Positions 22,596 to 32,223 of a stretch of 64,000 nt of DNA are shown piece after piece (the stretch's first letter is position 1; every line of letters starts with the position of its first letter). The stretch lies in contig NC_088326.1 in assembly GCF_910592395.1 (NCBI RefSeq), forward strand, positions 5,401,001-5,465,000, in the 5' to 3' direction. Below the pieces are notes generated by a model. It was not told the origin of the DNA, did no database searches, and saw nothing but the letters and a program-made list of their open reading frames with translations. Made by a program: the position numbers and the translations under genes. The DNA is from Lineus longissimus. Lineage: Eukaryota > Nemertea > Pilidiophora > Heteronemertea > Lineidae.

Positions 22596-23575
22596 ATGCA
22601 ATTCCATACGCCTTCTGCTGTTGAATACAGTACCCTTACATCACAAGAAGAAGATAACATCATTCAACGATTGACGTTTTGGCTTTCCTTTGTTGCCCCT
22701 CTTGGCATTCTTGTAGTAGGTGTCACCGGTAACGTGCTTTCTTTCCTTCTCTTGTCTCAAAACCAGTACAAGACATCATCCACATGTTTCTATATGGAAA
22801 TACTGGCCGTTTTTGATTCTATGGTTCTTATTTCATGGATGAGTGCTGATCATTTCAAAATGTGGACTACGAGTAATCCGTCATTCGAATATAGAACATT
22901 TATATGTGCTCTGCTGAATTCCTTCAAACGGCTCTCTCCTGCCATTAGCTCCGTTCTCCTCATTGCGATGTCTGTGGACAGACTTCTTGCTGTAGCCGTC
23001 CCGCTCAAGGCTAAGGCCTGGTGTCACGTGGGCAGAGCTAAGGTGACTACCTTTTCGATCGTTATCATACTCACGTTCGTGCATGCACCAGTCCCGTTCG
23101 TACGGTCATTCATCACACATGAGAAAGACTGCGAGTTGACTACAAGTGCATACCAACATTGGTCCTATGTATATGCCCATTTTAGACTAATAAGTATATT
23201 CTATATTCCCTTACTTGCACTACTCATTACTAATATCTGTATCGTCAGTATTCTCAAGGCCAATCAAAGAAAGCGACAGAAGCTTCAACGTGTTGATACC
23301 ACCCAAGAATCACGACACGACAAGGAAGGCCATATCACGTTGATGTTACTCGCAGTGACCATTAGTACATTCTTATGTCTCCTCCCATTTCAACTAGGGA
23401 AATATACTACCGTTACATCCACGTAGGTCAGATACCAAAAGTCATTTATAATTTTGTCGATTCAGTTACTGGCTTCTTTCAGTATTGTAATTATGGAATG
23501 AATTTCTATGCGTACACCTTACCCATTGCAAAATTTCGACGAGAATTACGCATCATGTTATGTCGTTTCCACTGA
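22596..23575 (+). pseudogene. Class A GPCR B2, one-base deletion before TM7
   Basis: It is nearly identical to B1. In the stretch GGGAAAATATAC one A is lost, around 23399-23401, so the frame shifts after residue 268-269 at the end of TM6 and ends seven codons later. The remainder (TM6-TM7 loop, TM7 with N-F-Y-A-Y, helix 8) continues intact in the next frame to 23575. The product would lack TM7 and should not couple to G proteins. The site is a short A run, so replication slippage or a residual sequencing error are both possible. Confidence 0.88.
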
Positions 23576-23904
23576 AGTTACAGATTGCAATGGCAATAAT
23601 CAATAGACAAGATTCTTATTAATGCCTATACTCCCCAGTAATTCGTCTACTCCCACGATTTGAAATCTTGGTATGATCATGATCTCTGATTTTCATAAGA
23701 AACGCTCAAAGCTTTTCTAACAGAAGATGCCGAGGATTCCTATGAAAGTTCTGGTAAGCAGATTTATTAGCGTCGTTGGTTTCAACATCCTGCAAGTTTG
23801 TTTCGAATTTCTCTTCAAAATAAGCATGAAATAATGTTGGTGTCGTTGCTCATGAAGCAGACTGTTTTTTTCTGCCACCAGCCACAACATTCGGGGAGGT
23901 ACCT

Positions 23905-24320
23905 ACTTTATTGTTGTAGTGAGTGGAGTCTGATTCTGATAATTCTGATCAGTGTATTTATTAGTATACCTCTCATGGAAGATTGAATATTCAAATTCTG
24001 GTTACAGGTAGCTGACAGAACAAATGGACTGCATCAGATAAACCGGCAAATCGCCGCCATGCTTGTATTAATCTCCATCTGGCTTCGTCCAAAGGGGATA
24101 GCACCCTGGCTTGGAAACAGGTTATTATATCGTGTCCGACAGTACCGCGGGGACCCTCATCGGGCTCGGCGCTACCGTGCTCTCACCGGGGCTGGCTGCT
24201 GCTAATCCCACCATTGAGACAGGTGAAAACAAGAAGATGACCTGATATTACCCATTGTTAAGTTCTGACCTGAGTTGATAGGCTTGTCACGCTGTTCAAA
24301 GCTTAGAAGATAGAATCCCT
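23905..24320 (+). repeat. Unknown ~410-bp module, copy 3
   Basis: The unit-2 counterpart of 17040-17450, with the same broken frame. The decay therefore came before the tandem duplication. Confidence 0.55.
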
Positions 24321-24567
24321 GATTAAGTGTCAGTTGCAATGCAAGTGTCAAGGAGCAATTCAACAGGCGTTTCTAAATATAATTGGACTAGATTTGGAAA
24401 ATATGATCAACAACAGAAGGAATGCCATGTCGCTCATGTTTCGCTCAGTGTCTGCCGAACTATTGTTGGTTAAGTGGCATATGTTGGGCTAAAATCTTCC
24501 GTTATTTGGAATTTATAGCCCGAATGACATTTTTTACGGGTTTGCTAAGGCCTAGAGCAGATGGCAC

Positions 24568-25113
24568 CAACCTAAGATTCGCCCGCTAATGTTTGATGTG
24601 TTCCTTGATGTTCATGTAGACCTTTCCGGTCCTCCCCTCTGAATCTGTGATATCCGGGGTGAACCGTAAGATGGCGGCACTCCGTGACAACCTACACAGC
24701 TTGGTCCACCAGAAGAATCGCCACGCCAATAGCAGCATGACTGAGAGTGCTGAAAGCGCCAGAGATTCACGTCAGAACTCTTCACGGCTACATAGGAATT
24801 ATTCATAATCGAATTAAGCAATCGGAGTAAGAGAACTGCTGAGATGATACCATAGGCGCCTAGTAGAAGTCTTGCGTAGTCACCATGCAGAGTGTTTTGT
24901 CCTATAGGAGAGGTGTCCATATTAGCTATCACATTCAACATCAGGAAGAATGTCATTGAGGTGGTTTGACGATGACCTTGACCTTGACCTTCGGGTAGGA
25001 GCACGTTCACTGCAGCTAAAAACCCTATCACGATCGATGAAGAGATAAACCGCGAAGAAGAGCACGTCCCTGAAGATCATTCTCTGCACCGTCATTGCGA
25101 ACCGTCAAATATG
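24568..25113 (-). pseudogene. TRPV-like channel pore fragment, copy 2
   Basis: It matches the fragment at 17700-18240: S5-like RMIFRDVLFF, S6 with IMNNSYVAVK and VNLWRF, and the same frame changes. The longest frame (25031-24612, 139 codons) encodes the same residues as in unit 1. Shared lesions show the fragment was already dead when the unit duplicated. Confidence 0.65.
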
Positions 25114-25184
25114 GCAGCGACCTCGGGAGAAGAACAACATGAAGTTCCATCCGAGGGCGAGCGCCATGTCACCAACTTAATTGT

Positions 25185-25605
25185 CGTAGTGAGTGGAATC
25201 TGATTCTGATACATCTGATCAGTGTATGTATTTACTAGTATATGATCTCATTGAAGATTGAAGAAGATTCCAATACTGGTTATAGGAAGCTGACAGAACA
25301 AAGAGCCTGCATCATATAAACCTGTAAATCGCCGCCATGCTTGTGGTTATCTCCATCTGGCTTCGTCCAATGGCGAAACCACCCTGGCTTGGGAACAGGC
25401 TACTATCGTGTCCCTTGACAATACCGCGGGGACCCTCATCGGGCTCGGCGCAACCGTGCTCTCATCGGGGCTGGCTGCTGATAATCACACCATTGAGACA
25501 GGTGAAAACAAGAAGATGACCCGATATTATCAATTGTCAAGTTCCGACCTGAGTTGATAGGCTTGTTACGCTGTTCAAAGCTAAGAAGATAGATTCCCTG
25601 ATTAG
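25185..25605 (+). repeat. Unknown ~410-bp module, copy 4 (open frame kept)
   Basis: The counterpart of 18315-18730, with the ~70-codon frame open to the TGA near 25556. The product is not recognised. Confidence 0.45.
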
Positions 25606-25872
25606 GTGTCAGACCACCTCCCTGAAGATCATTCTCTGCACCGTCGTTGCGAATCGGCAAAAAATGGCGGCAACCTCGGCAGAAGAACAACATGAAAATT
25701 CATCCTAGGACGAGCGCTGCCGTTAGTGGCACCACGTGATCTAGGTGGCCTTGGTATTACATCCCGCACCAAACGAGCATACACCACAAGAAGACGATGA
25801 GAACAACTTTGTAGGGGATGTGTCCAGTTGTGATAAGTTGCTGTTTAAAGAAGGCGATAATTGCGGATCTCC

Positions 25873-26295
25873 TTTGTATGGTACCAAAGACCAAACACTG
25901 GGCCATCCTGATCCTTGGATTTCGTGTCGTGATGATGCAGTGTAGTGCTTATCAACACGGTCATGAACAGCGCATGCACGATGAACCAGATGAGATTTAC
26001 CCACCATTTTGTCGATTCCGTTACTGGCTTCTTTCAGTATTGTAATTATTCTAGAATGAATTTCTGGGCCATCCTGATCCTTGGATTTCGTGTCGTGATG
26101 ATGCAGTGTAGTGCTTATCAACACAGTCATGAACAGCGCATGCACGATGAACCAGATGAGATGTACCCACCATTTTGTCGATTCCGTTACTGGCTTCTTC
26201 CAGTATTGTAATTATGGAATGAATTTCTATGCGTAAACTTTACCTATTGCAAAGTTTCGACGAAAATTACACATCATATTAATAAGTTTACGATG
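25873..26295 (+). pseudogene. Signal-peptide-like exon fused to GPCR TM7 shards, unit 2
   Basis: It has the same structure as 18999-19421, including the 166-base internal tandem duplication (GGGCC landmarks at 25900 and 26066). The receptor pieces show TM7 residues QYCNY and helix-8-like FRR-type coding with in-frame stops. Non-functional. Confidence 0.6.
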
Positions 26296-26917
26296 AACAT
26301 TCAGTATGCAATATCAAGAATTTAATATTCAACCTTCTCGTAAATGCCTATATGACGGCATATGACAAGGTTTAATTTCTCTTGTTATGTGCTCGTTTCG
26401 CATCGACCTACCTTGTGACGAGTGGGATGTAACATAAAAAAGGATTTCTACAGTTTACAACTGCGATTACCGATGAACAAAAACAGAAGCGTCCAAGTTT
26501 TTTCAAAAAGCCGATAGAAATGCAAACGTCCGAAACACCCTTCAGAAGTCTGCCAGAAACATGATAGTCCACGGCGAAACAGTGGCGCTGCCGTCAGTCT
26601 GTAACAGAACATCGGAAGTGCTGGATCATGTGTGTAAGTACATGTACAAATGCACGTAGGCCATGTCCAAGCATGCGGGCGGCCTATAATGAACATGCAT
26701 GAACGTGCGTGTGTCCCGATGATAACCTGAAAAAAACAAACGATACAAGTTTGAATTATAGAAATGGAAATAAATGAAAACAATCCCCTACCATTCCACA
26801 TGAGCACATAAACTTGCACCGCTATTTGCGGGGAAGACGTGGTAGATAAATTGCTCACGTCCAGGCTATCTGTTTTTTACATTGCATATTTTCTAAAAAT
26901 TATGGCGTTCTTCTCTT
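26296..26917. other. Spacer at end of unit 2
   Basis: The counterpart of 19422-20045. A minus-strand frame (26858-26448) is shared between units because the DNA is duplicated. It has no recognised domain and overlaps repeat DNA, so I do not call it a gene. Confidence 0.4.
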
Positions 26918-27063
26918 GTGTGTTCCACGGGGACTATGGTACCAAATTAGGGGAAGCATCAGCCTCACTAAGTGGCATGGGTCACCCACTGGCCTTGTTG
27001 GAGACATGATGATCAAGTCTGATACTATACTCTCACGTGGTCCACTGATTCTTCCATCAGTGA

Positions 27064-27074
27064 CCCCCCCCCCC
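27064..27074 (+). repeat. Poly-C tract upstream of mosaic receptor
   Basis: Eleven C at the aligned position of the longer runs before A1 and A2. Confidence 0.8.
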
Positions 27075-27269
27075 ATGCACCTCCCATTCGTGGTGCCTGG
27101 CTTGTGTTCATGGTTCCTGTATACAAGCACCTCGCTGTTTTTCTTACTCTCGCGAAAGCTATTTTCGACCCCTTTCCTGTTATTAGCCGTCACCAGTATT
27201 GATTCTCTATATCTGGTGATATCTTGTGACAAAGTTTATTTCTAAAAACAAATTCTATTTGAAAGTGTT

Positions 27270-27277
27270 TATAAATA
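27270..27277 (+). promoter_or_regulatory. Putative TATA box, mosaic receptor
   Basis: TATAAATA at 181 bases before the ATG, in the A-type upstream context. The mosaic gene therefore joins an A-type promoter to mostly B-type coding sequence. Confidence 0.45.
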
Positions 27278-27450
27278 CTGATTGAAATGAAATGATTTGC
27301 TTCATCGGTACGCATGCGCACTTGTTGACTGCGGAAGCATTGCTGGTTCTTGTATTTTATGAATTGTTTTGACTTCAAACTGACCACACTATCTTTACGT
27401 TGGTGTTGTTATGTCCGAGTTTTTTGGAGGAATCATCCAGGATCGTCGCC

Positions 27451-28440
27451 ATGCCACTCCAGACGCCTTCTGCTGTTGATTACAGTATGCTGTATACCCG
27501 TACATCGCAAGAACAAGACAACCTCATACAGCGATTGACGTTTTGGCTTTCCTTTGTTGCCCCTCTTGGCATTCTTGTAGTAGGTGTCACCGGTAACGTG
27601 CTATCATTTCTTCTCCTGTCTCAAAACCAGTACAAGACATCATCCACATGTTTCTACATGAAAGTACTGGCCGTTTTTGATTCTATGTTTCTTATTTCAT
27701 GGATGAGTTCTGATCATTTCAAAATGTGGACTACGAGTAATCCGTCATTCGAATATAGAACATTTATATGTGCTCTGCTGAATTCCTTCAAACGGCTCTC
27801 TCCTGCCATTAGCTCTGTCCTCCTCATTGCGATGTCTGTTGACAGATGTCTTGCTGTAGCCGTACCGCTCAAGGCTAAGGCCTGGTGTCACGTGGGAAAA
27901 GCTAAGCTGACCACCCCGTTCATCATTATCATCCTCACGTTGGTGCATGCACCAGTCCCGTTTGTACGGTCATACATCACACATGAGGAAGACTGCGAGT
28001 TGAGTTCAAACTCATCCCTGCATTGGACCTATGTATACGCCCATTTTAGACTAATAAGTATATTCTATATTCCCTTGCTTGCACTACTCATTACTAATAT
28101 CTGTATTGTCAGTATTCTTAAGGCCAATCAAAGAAAGCGACAGAAGCTTCAACGTGTTGATACCACCCAAGAGTCACGACACGACAAGGAAGGCCATATC
28201 ACGTTGATGCTACTCGCAGTGACCATTAGTTCATTCTTATGTCTCCTCCCATTTCAACTAGGGAAAATATACTACCGTTACATCCACGTAGGTCAGATAC
28301 CAAAAGTCATTTATAATTTTGTCGATTCAGTTACTGGCTTCTTTCAGTATTGTAATTATGGAATGAATTTCTATGCGTACACCTTACCCATTGCAAAGTT
28401 TCGACGAGAATTGCGCATCATGTTATGTCGTTTCCACTGA
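27451..28440 (+). CDS. Class A GPCR A/B mosaic (orphan, peptide-receptor-like)
   Basis: A 329-residue intact receptor. Residues 1 to about 84 (N-terminus, TM1, TM2 to SMFLISW) follow A2. From MWTTSNPSFEY through TM3 it follows B1. A patch around TM4-ECL2 (AKLTTPFI, RSYITHEEDC) is A-like. From TM5 (ISIFYIPLL) to the end (IMLCRFH) it is B-like again. The D-R motif is followed by Cys (VDRCLAV) instead of Leu. ECL2 contains an N-S-S sequon (ELSSNSSLHW) not seen in the other copies. Motifs C-L-L-P and N-F-Y-A-Y are kept. The structure fits unequal exchange between A and B genes plus gene conversion. It should be a functional membrane receptor; the ligand is unknown. Confidence 0.9.
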   Translation: MPLQTPSAVDYSMLYTRTSQEQDNLIQRLTFWLSFVAPLGILVVGVTGNVLSFLLLSQNQYKTSSTCFYMKVLAVFDSMFLISWMSSDHFKMWTTSNPSFEYRTFICALLNSFKRLSPAISSVLLIAMSVDRCLAVAVPLKAKAWCHVGKAKLTTPFIIIILTLVHAPVPFVRSYITHEEDCELSSNSSLHWTYVYAHFRLISIFYIPLLALLITNICIVSILKANQRKRQKLQRVDTTQESRHDKEGHITLMLLAVTISSFLCLLPFQLGKIYYRYIHVGQIPKVIYNFVDSVTGFFQYCNYGMNFYAYTLPIAKFRRELRIMLCRFH

Positions 28441-28769
28441 AGTTACATATTGCAATGGCAATAATCAATAGACAATATTCTTATTATTGCCTATACTCCC
28501 CAGTAATTTTTCTACTCCCACGATTTGAAATCTTGGCATGATCATGAACTCTGATTTTTATAAGAAACGCTCAAACCTTTCTAACAGAAGATGCCAAGGA
28601 TTCCCATGGAAGTTCTGGTAAGCAGATTTATTAGCGTAGCTGGTTTCAAAATCCTGCAAGTTTGTTTGAATTTCTCTTCAAAATAACCACGTCATAATGC
28701 TGGTGTCGTTGTGCATGAGACAGACTGTTTTTTTCGGCCACCAGCCACAACATTGGGGAGATACCAACT
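28441..28769 (+). other. Mosaic receptor downstream region
   Basis: B-type 3' sequence matching that after B1 and B2. No gene. Confidence 0.45.
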
Positions 28770-29185
28770 TTATTGTCGTCGTGAGTGGAATCTGGTTATG
28801 TTACATCTGATTAGTGTATTTACTTAAAGTATATCATCTCATGGAATATTGAAGAAGAATCCAATTCTGGTTATAGGAAGCTGACAGAACAAAGGGACTG
28901 CATTAGATAAACCGGTAAATCGCCGTCATGCTTGTGGTTATCTCCATTGGCTTCGTCCAATGGCGATACCACCCTGGCTTGGAAACAGGCTACTATTGTG
29001 TCCCCTGACAAAACCGCGGGGACCCTCATCGGGCTCGGCGCTACCGTGCTCTCATCGGGGCTGGCTGCTGCTAATCACACCATTGAGACAGGTGAAAACA
29101 AGAAGGTGACCCGATATTACCCATTGTCAAGTTCCGACCTGAGTTGATAGGCTTGTTACGCTGTTCAAAGCTGAGAAGAGAGATT
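28770..29185 (+). repeat. Unknown ~410-bp module, copy 5 (open frame kept)
   Basis: The plus-strand frame is open from 28932 to the TGA at 29145-29147 (about 70 codons) and contains NGDTTLAWKQ and LIGLGATVLSSGLAAANHT. Differences from the 18- and 25-kb copies are mostly conservative (K/E, N/D). It could be the terminal exon of an unrecognised gene; no start exon is seen. Confidence 0.45.
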
Positions 29186-29457
29186 CTCTGATTAGGTGTC
29201 AGAGCACCGCCCTGAAGATCATTCTCTGCACCATTGTTGCGAACCGGCACACATGGCGGCAACCTCGGCAGAGGAACAACATGAAAATTCATCCTGGGAC
29301 GAGCGCTGTCGTTAGTGACACCGCGTGATGTAGGTGGCCTTGGTATTACATCCCGCACCAAACGAGCACACACCACGAGAAGACGATGAGAACAACTTTG
29401 AAGGGGATGTTTCCAGTTGTGATAAGTTGCTGTTTAAAGAAGGCGATGATTGCAGAT

Positions 29458-29645
29458 CTTTTGGGAAAATGTACTACCGTTACATATTAGTTGGTCCCTT
29501 CAATCATAAATCCAAAATTATTCGTGTTGTCAATTCCGTCACTATGTTCTTTCAGTATTGCAATTATTGAATGAATTTGTATGCCTACACTTTCACAATT
29601 GTAAAATTTCGACGAGAATTACGCATCATGTTACGTTTTCGATGA
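29458..29645 (+). pseudogene. A-type GPCR 3' fragment (TM6 end to stop)
   Basis: It starts abruptly at GGGAAAATGTACTACCG (the G-K-I/M-Y-Y-R site) and continues through the A-type loop (VGPFNHKSK), TM7 (MFFQYCNY) and helix 8 (KFRRELRIML) to the A-type stop. An in-frame stop replaces Gly after CNY. The following sequence is A-type 3' region. It is a leftover of the A gene displaced by the exchange that built the mosaic gene, or an older shard. Confidence 0.8.
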
Positions 29646-30648
29646 ATCTACAGTAGGCAATATCAAGAATTAATAGTCTTGAAAATACACAACCCTCTTT
29701 TCAATGCCTGTACCCACAAATTTACTCTCGCGATTTGCAATCTTGGCATAAACTTTATTATATGAATGGCTGAAAGTTCTTACAGCATGTGCTCGTTTCG
29801 CACCGATTGGCCTTGTGACGAGTGTGATGTAACGTAAACGGGGATTCCTACAGGTTACAACTGCGATTACCGAATCTTGTTCTTTATGACTCTGCTTAGT
29901 GTGGCTGTTTGGCCTTCTGTGCGCTGCCTAATTGGCTGTCGTGCTTCTTGAGACTGTTCTAACACAGTGAAAAAGCACATTTGACAGTCTATTCATCTTT
30001 ATTCTTATTAAACGTTAATTGTCAGTAACTTCTGTTCATGTCCAGGCTATCTGTTTTTTTACATTTCAGTATTATCATTGCATATTTTCATAAAATGATA
30101 GCGTCCTTCTGTGTGTTCCACGGCGACTCTGGTACCAAATTAGGGGAAGCATCAGCCTCACTAAGTGGGTCACCCACTGGCCTTGTTGGAGGCATGATGA
30201 ATAAGCCTGATACTATACTCTCACGTGGTCCACTGATTCTTCCATCAGTGACCCCCGCCCCCAAATGTGCCACCAATTCGTGGTGCCTGGCTTGTGTTCA
30301 TGGTTCCTGTATACAAGCACCTCGCTGTTTTTCTTACTTTCGCGAAAGCTATTTTCGACCACTTTCATATTATTAGCCGTCACCAGTATTGATTCTCTAT
30401 ATCTGGGGCGATATCTTGTGACAAAGTTTATTTCTAAAATCAATTTTTCTATTTGAAAGTGTTTATAAATACTGATTGAAATGATAGAATTAGCTTCATC
30501 GTTACGCATGCGCACTTGTTGATTGCGGAAGCATGGCTGGTTCTAGTATTTTATGAATTGTTTTGACTTAGAACTGACCAAACTACGTATCTTTACGTTG
30601 GTGTTGTTATGTCCGAGTTTTATGTAGGAATCATCCAGGATCGACGCC
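29646..30648 (+). other. A-type 3' region and upstream module of the sixth receptor
   Basis: It matches 14698 onward, then the GTGTGTTCCACGG module at 30111, a degenerate C tract at about 30252-30262 and TATAAATA at 30464-30471. No other gene. Confidence 0.55.
30464..30471 (+). promoter_or_regulatory. Putative TATA box, sixth receptor
   Basis: TATAAATA 185 bases before the ATG, in the same GTGTTTATAAATACTG context as the A-type genes. Confidence 0.45.
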
Positions 30649-31638
30649 ATGCAATTCCAGACACCGTATGCTGATGATTATAATATGCTATATACCCTTA
30701 CACTACAAGAAGAAGATAACCTCATACAACGATTGACGTTTTGGCTTTCCTTTGTTGCCCCTCTTGGCATTCTTGTAGTAGGTGTCACCGGCAACGTGCT
30801 ATCATTTCTTCTCCTGTCTCAAAACCAGTACAAGACATCATCCACATGTTTCTACATGAAAATACTGGCCGTTTTTGATTCTATGTTTCTTATTTCATGG
30901 ATGAGTTCTGATCATTTCAAAATGTGGACTACGAGTAATCCGTCATTCGAATATAGAACATTTATATGTGCTCTGCTGAATTCCTTGAAACGGCTCTCTC
31001 CTGCCATTAGCTCCATTCTCCTCACTGCGATGTCTGTGGACAGACTTCTTGCGGTAGCCGTGCCGCTCAAGGCTAAGGCCTGGTGTCACGTGGGCGGAGC
31101 TAAAGTGACTACCATTTTCATCGTTATCATCCTCACGTTGGTGCATGCACCTGTCCCGTTCGTACGGTCATACATCACACATGAGAAAGACTGCGAGTTC
31201 AGTACAAGCACATACCTGCATTGGACCTATGTATACGCCCATTTTAGACTTATAAGTATATTCTATATTCCCTTACTTGTACTACTTATTACTAATGTTT
31301 GTATTGTCTGTGTTCTGAAGGCCAATCAAAGAAAGCGACAGAAGCTTCAATGTTTTGATAACACACAAGAGTCACGACAGGACAAGGAAGGCTATATCAC
31401 GTTGATGTTACTCGCAGTGACCATCAGTTCCTTCTTATGTCTCCTCCCATTTCAACTAGGGAAAATATACTACCGTTACATCCACGTAGGTCGGAAACCA
31501 AAAGTCATTTATGATTTTGTCGAGTCTGTTACTGGCTTCTTTCAATTTTGTAATTATGGAATGAATTTCTATGCGTACACTTTACCCATTGCAAAGTTTC
31601 GACGAGAATTACGCATCATGTTATGTCGTTTCCACTGA
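30649..31638 (+). CDS. Class A GPCR, sixth array copy (orphan, peptide-receptor-like)
   Basis: A 329-residue intact intronless receptor with A-type N-terminal length (NMLYTLTLQEEDN) and mostly B-like TM3-TM7. It has the most private residues of the intact copies (for example QTPYADDYN, LQCFDNTQE, HVGRKPK, QFCNYG). Motifs: G-N-V in TM1, LAVFDS in TM2, S-V-D-R-L after TM3, C-L-L-P in TM6, N-F-Y-A-Y in TM7, KFRRELRIML after it. The start ATG is in GACGCCATGC. AATAAA at 31894-31899 is a plausible polyadenylation signal 256 bases after the stop. This is the last member of the array, with an unknown ligand. Confidence 0.9.
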   Translation: MQFQTPYADDYNMLYTLTLQEEDNLIQRLTFWLSFVAPLGILVVGVTGNVLSFLLLSQNQYKTSSTCFYMKILAVFDSMFLISWMSSDHFKMWTTSNPSFEYRTFICALLNSLKRLSPAISSILLTAMSVDRLLAVAVPLKAKAWCHVGGAKVTTIFIVIILTLVHAPVPFVRSYITHEKDCEFSTSTYLHWTYVYAHFRLISIFYIPLLVLLITNVCIVCVLKANQRKRQKLQCFDNTQESRQDKEGYITLMLLAVTISSFLCLLPFQLGKIYYRYIHVGRKPKVIYDFVESVTGFFQFCNYGMNFYAYTLPIAKFRRELRIMLCRFH

Positions 31639-31935
31639 AGTTACAGATTGCAATATCAATAATCAATAGACAAAACTCTTGTTCATGCCTATACACCCCA
31701 GTCATTTTCTACTAAAGTCAGCCTCAACGGCCAGATAGCCGGTGTATTTTGGGTCAGTGTCGGCCTAGCTTTGCTATGACATTGTGTACATGATGCATGG
31801 CAGCATGTACGCGCTGTCATGTTTGGGTTGGGCTGGGACTAGTGTCTTATTGGCCAGTCAAGGCTGGCTGTTTTACTTTACACATAACTCTCAAATAAAC
31901 AAATAAATAATAATAAAATAGACCAACGGCAGAGG

Positions 31936-32181
31936 AAGGAATATACTAAACACTGGGCCGGCCTGATCCTTGGATTTTGTGTCGTGATGATGCAGTGTAG
32001 TGCTGGTCAACACAGTCCTGAACCAGATGAGATATATTCACCGGTAGATCTAGATCTTCCACTTCATATGGATGGCTTAGCTTATCGGTTCGATTCCTAC
32101 AACGTCTTTGATTGTCCCGTCAGACTTGTCATTGGCAATGATCTCGTCTTTGTGGGCGCGGTTGTGATGGATGTGATGTGA
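31936..32181 (+). pseudogene. Signal-peptide-like exon, fifth copy, with extended frame
   Basis: The hydrophobic exon (KHWAGLILGFCVVMMQCSA) recurs here without the receptor shard. Its frame runs on through an acidic and aromatic stretch (DEIYSPVDLDL, HMDGLAYRFD) to a TGA at 32179-32181. The ATG used in the earlier copies is absent, so this may be an internal exon after an AG acceptor or a dead copy. It may preserve the original sequence that the 19- and 26-kb copies lost. The family is not recognised. Confidence 0.4.
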
Positions 32182-32223
32182 TGGATGGAACCTACGTTGC
32201 AATGCCATCTTCCCATTCCGTCA

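Larger units (their letters stand above)
20046..26917 (+). repeat. Tandem segmental duplication, unit 2
   Basis: This is the second copy of the 6.87-kb unit with the same order of parts. It starts at the GTGTGTTCCACGGGG module and ends where that module begins again. Small indels raise the offset from 6869 to 6874 bases through the unit. The two units carry different inactivating lesions. Confidence 0.85.
26918..30110 (+). repeat. Tandem unit 3, shortened
   Basis: It begins with the A-type upstream module but goes from the A-type start into B-type coding and B-type 3' sequence, so the A-B spacer is missing. It then has one copy of the unknown module, a TM7 shard and an A-type 3' region. The TRPV pore fragment and one module copy are absent. 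It is more diverged from units 1 and 2 than they are from each other. Confidence 0.75.

Noticed and set aside
32085-32098. tRNA B-box-like GGTTCGATTCC with a nearby A-box-like TGGCTTAGC
   Set aside because: The boxes are far too close for a tRNA, and no cloverleaf or anticodon arm can be drawn.
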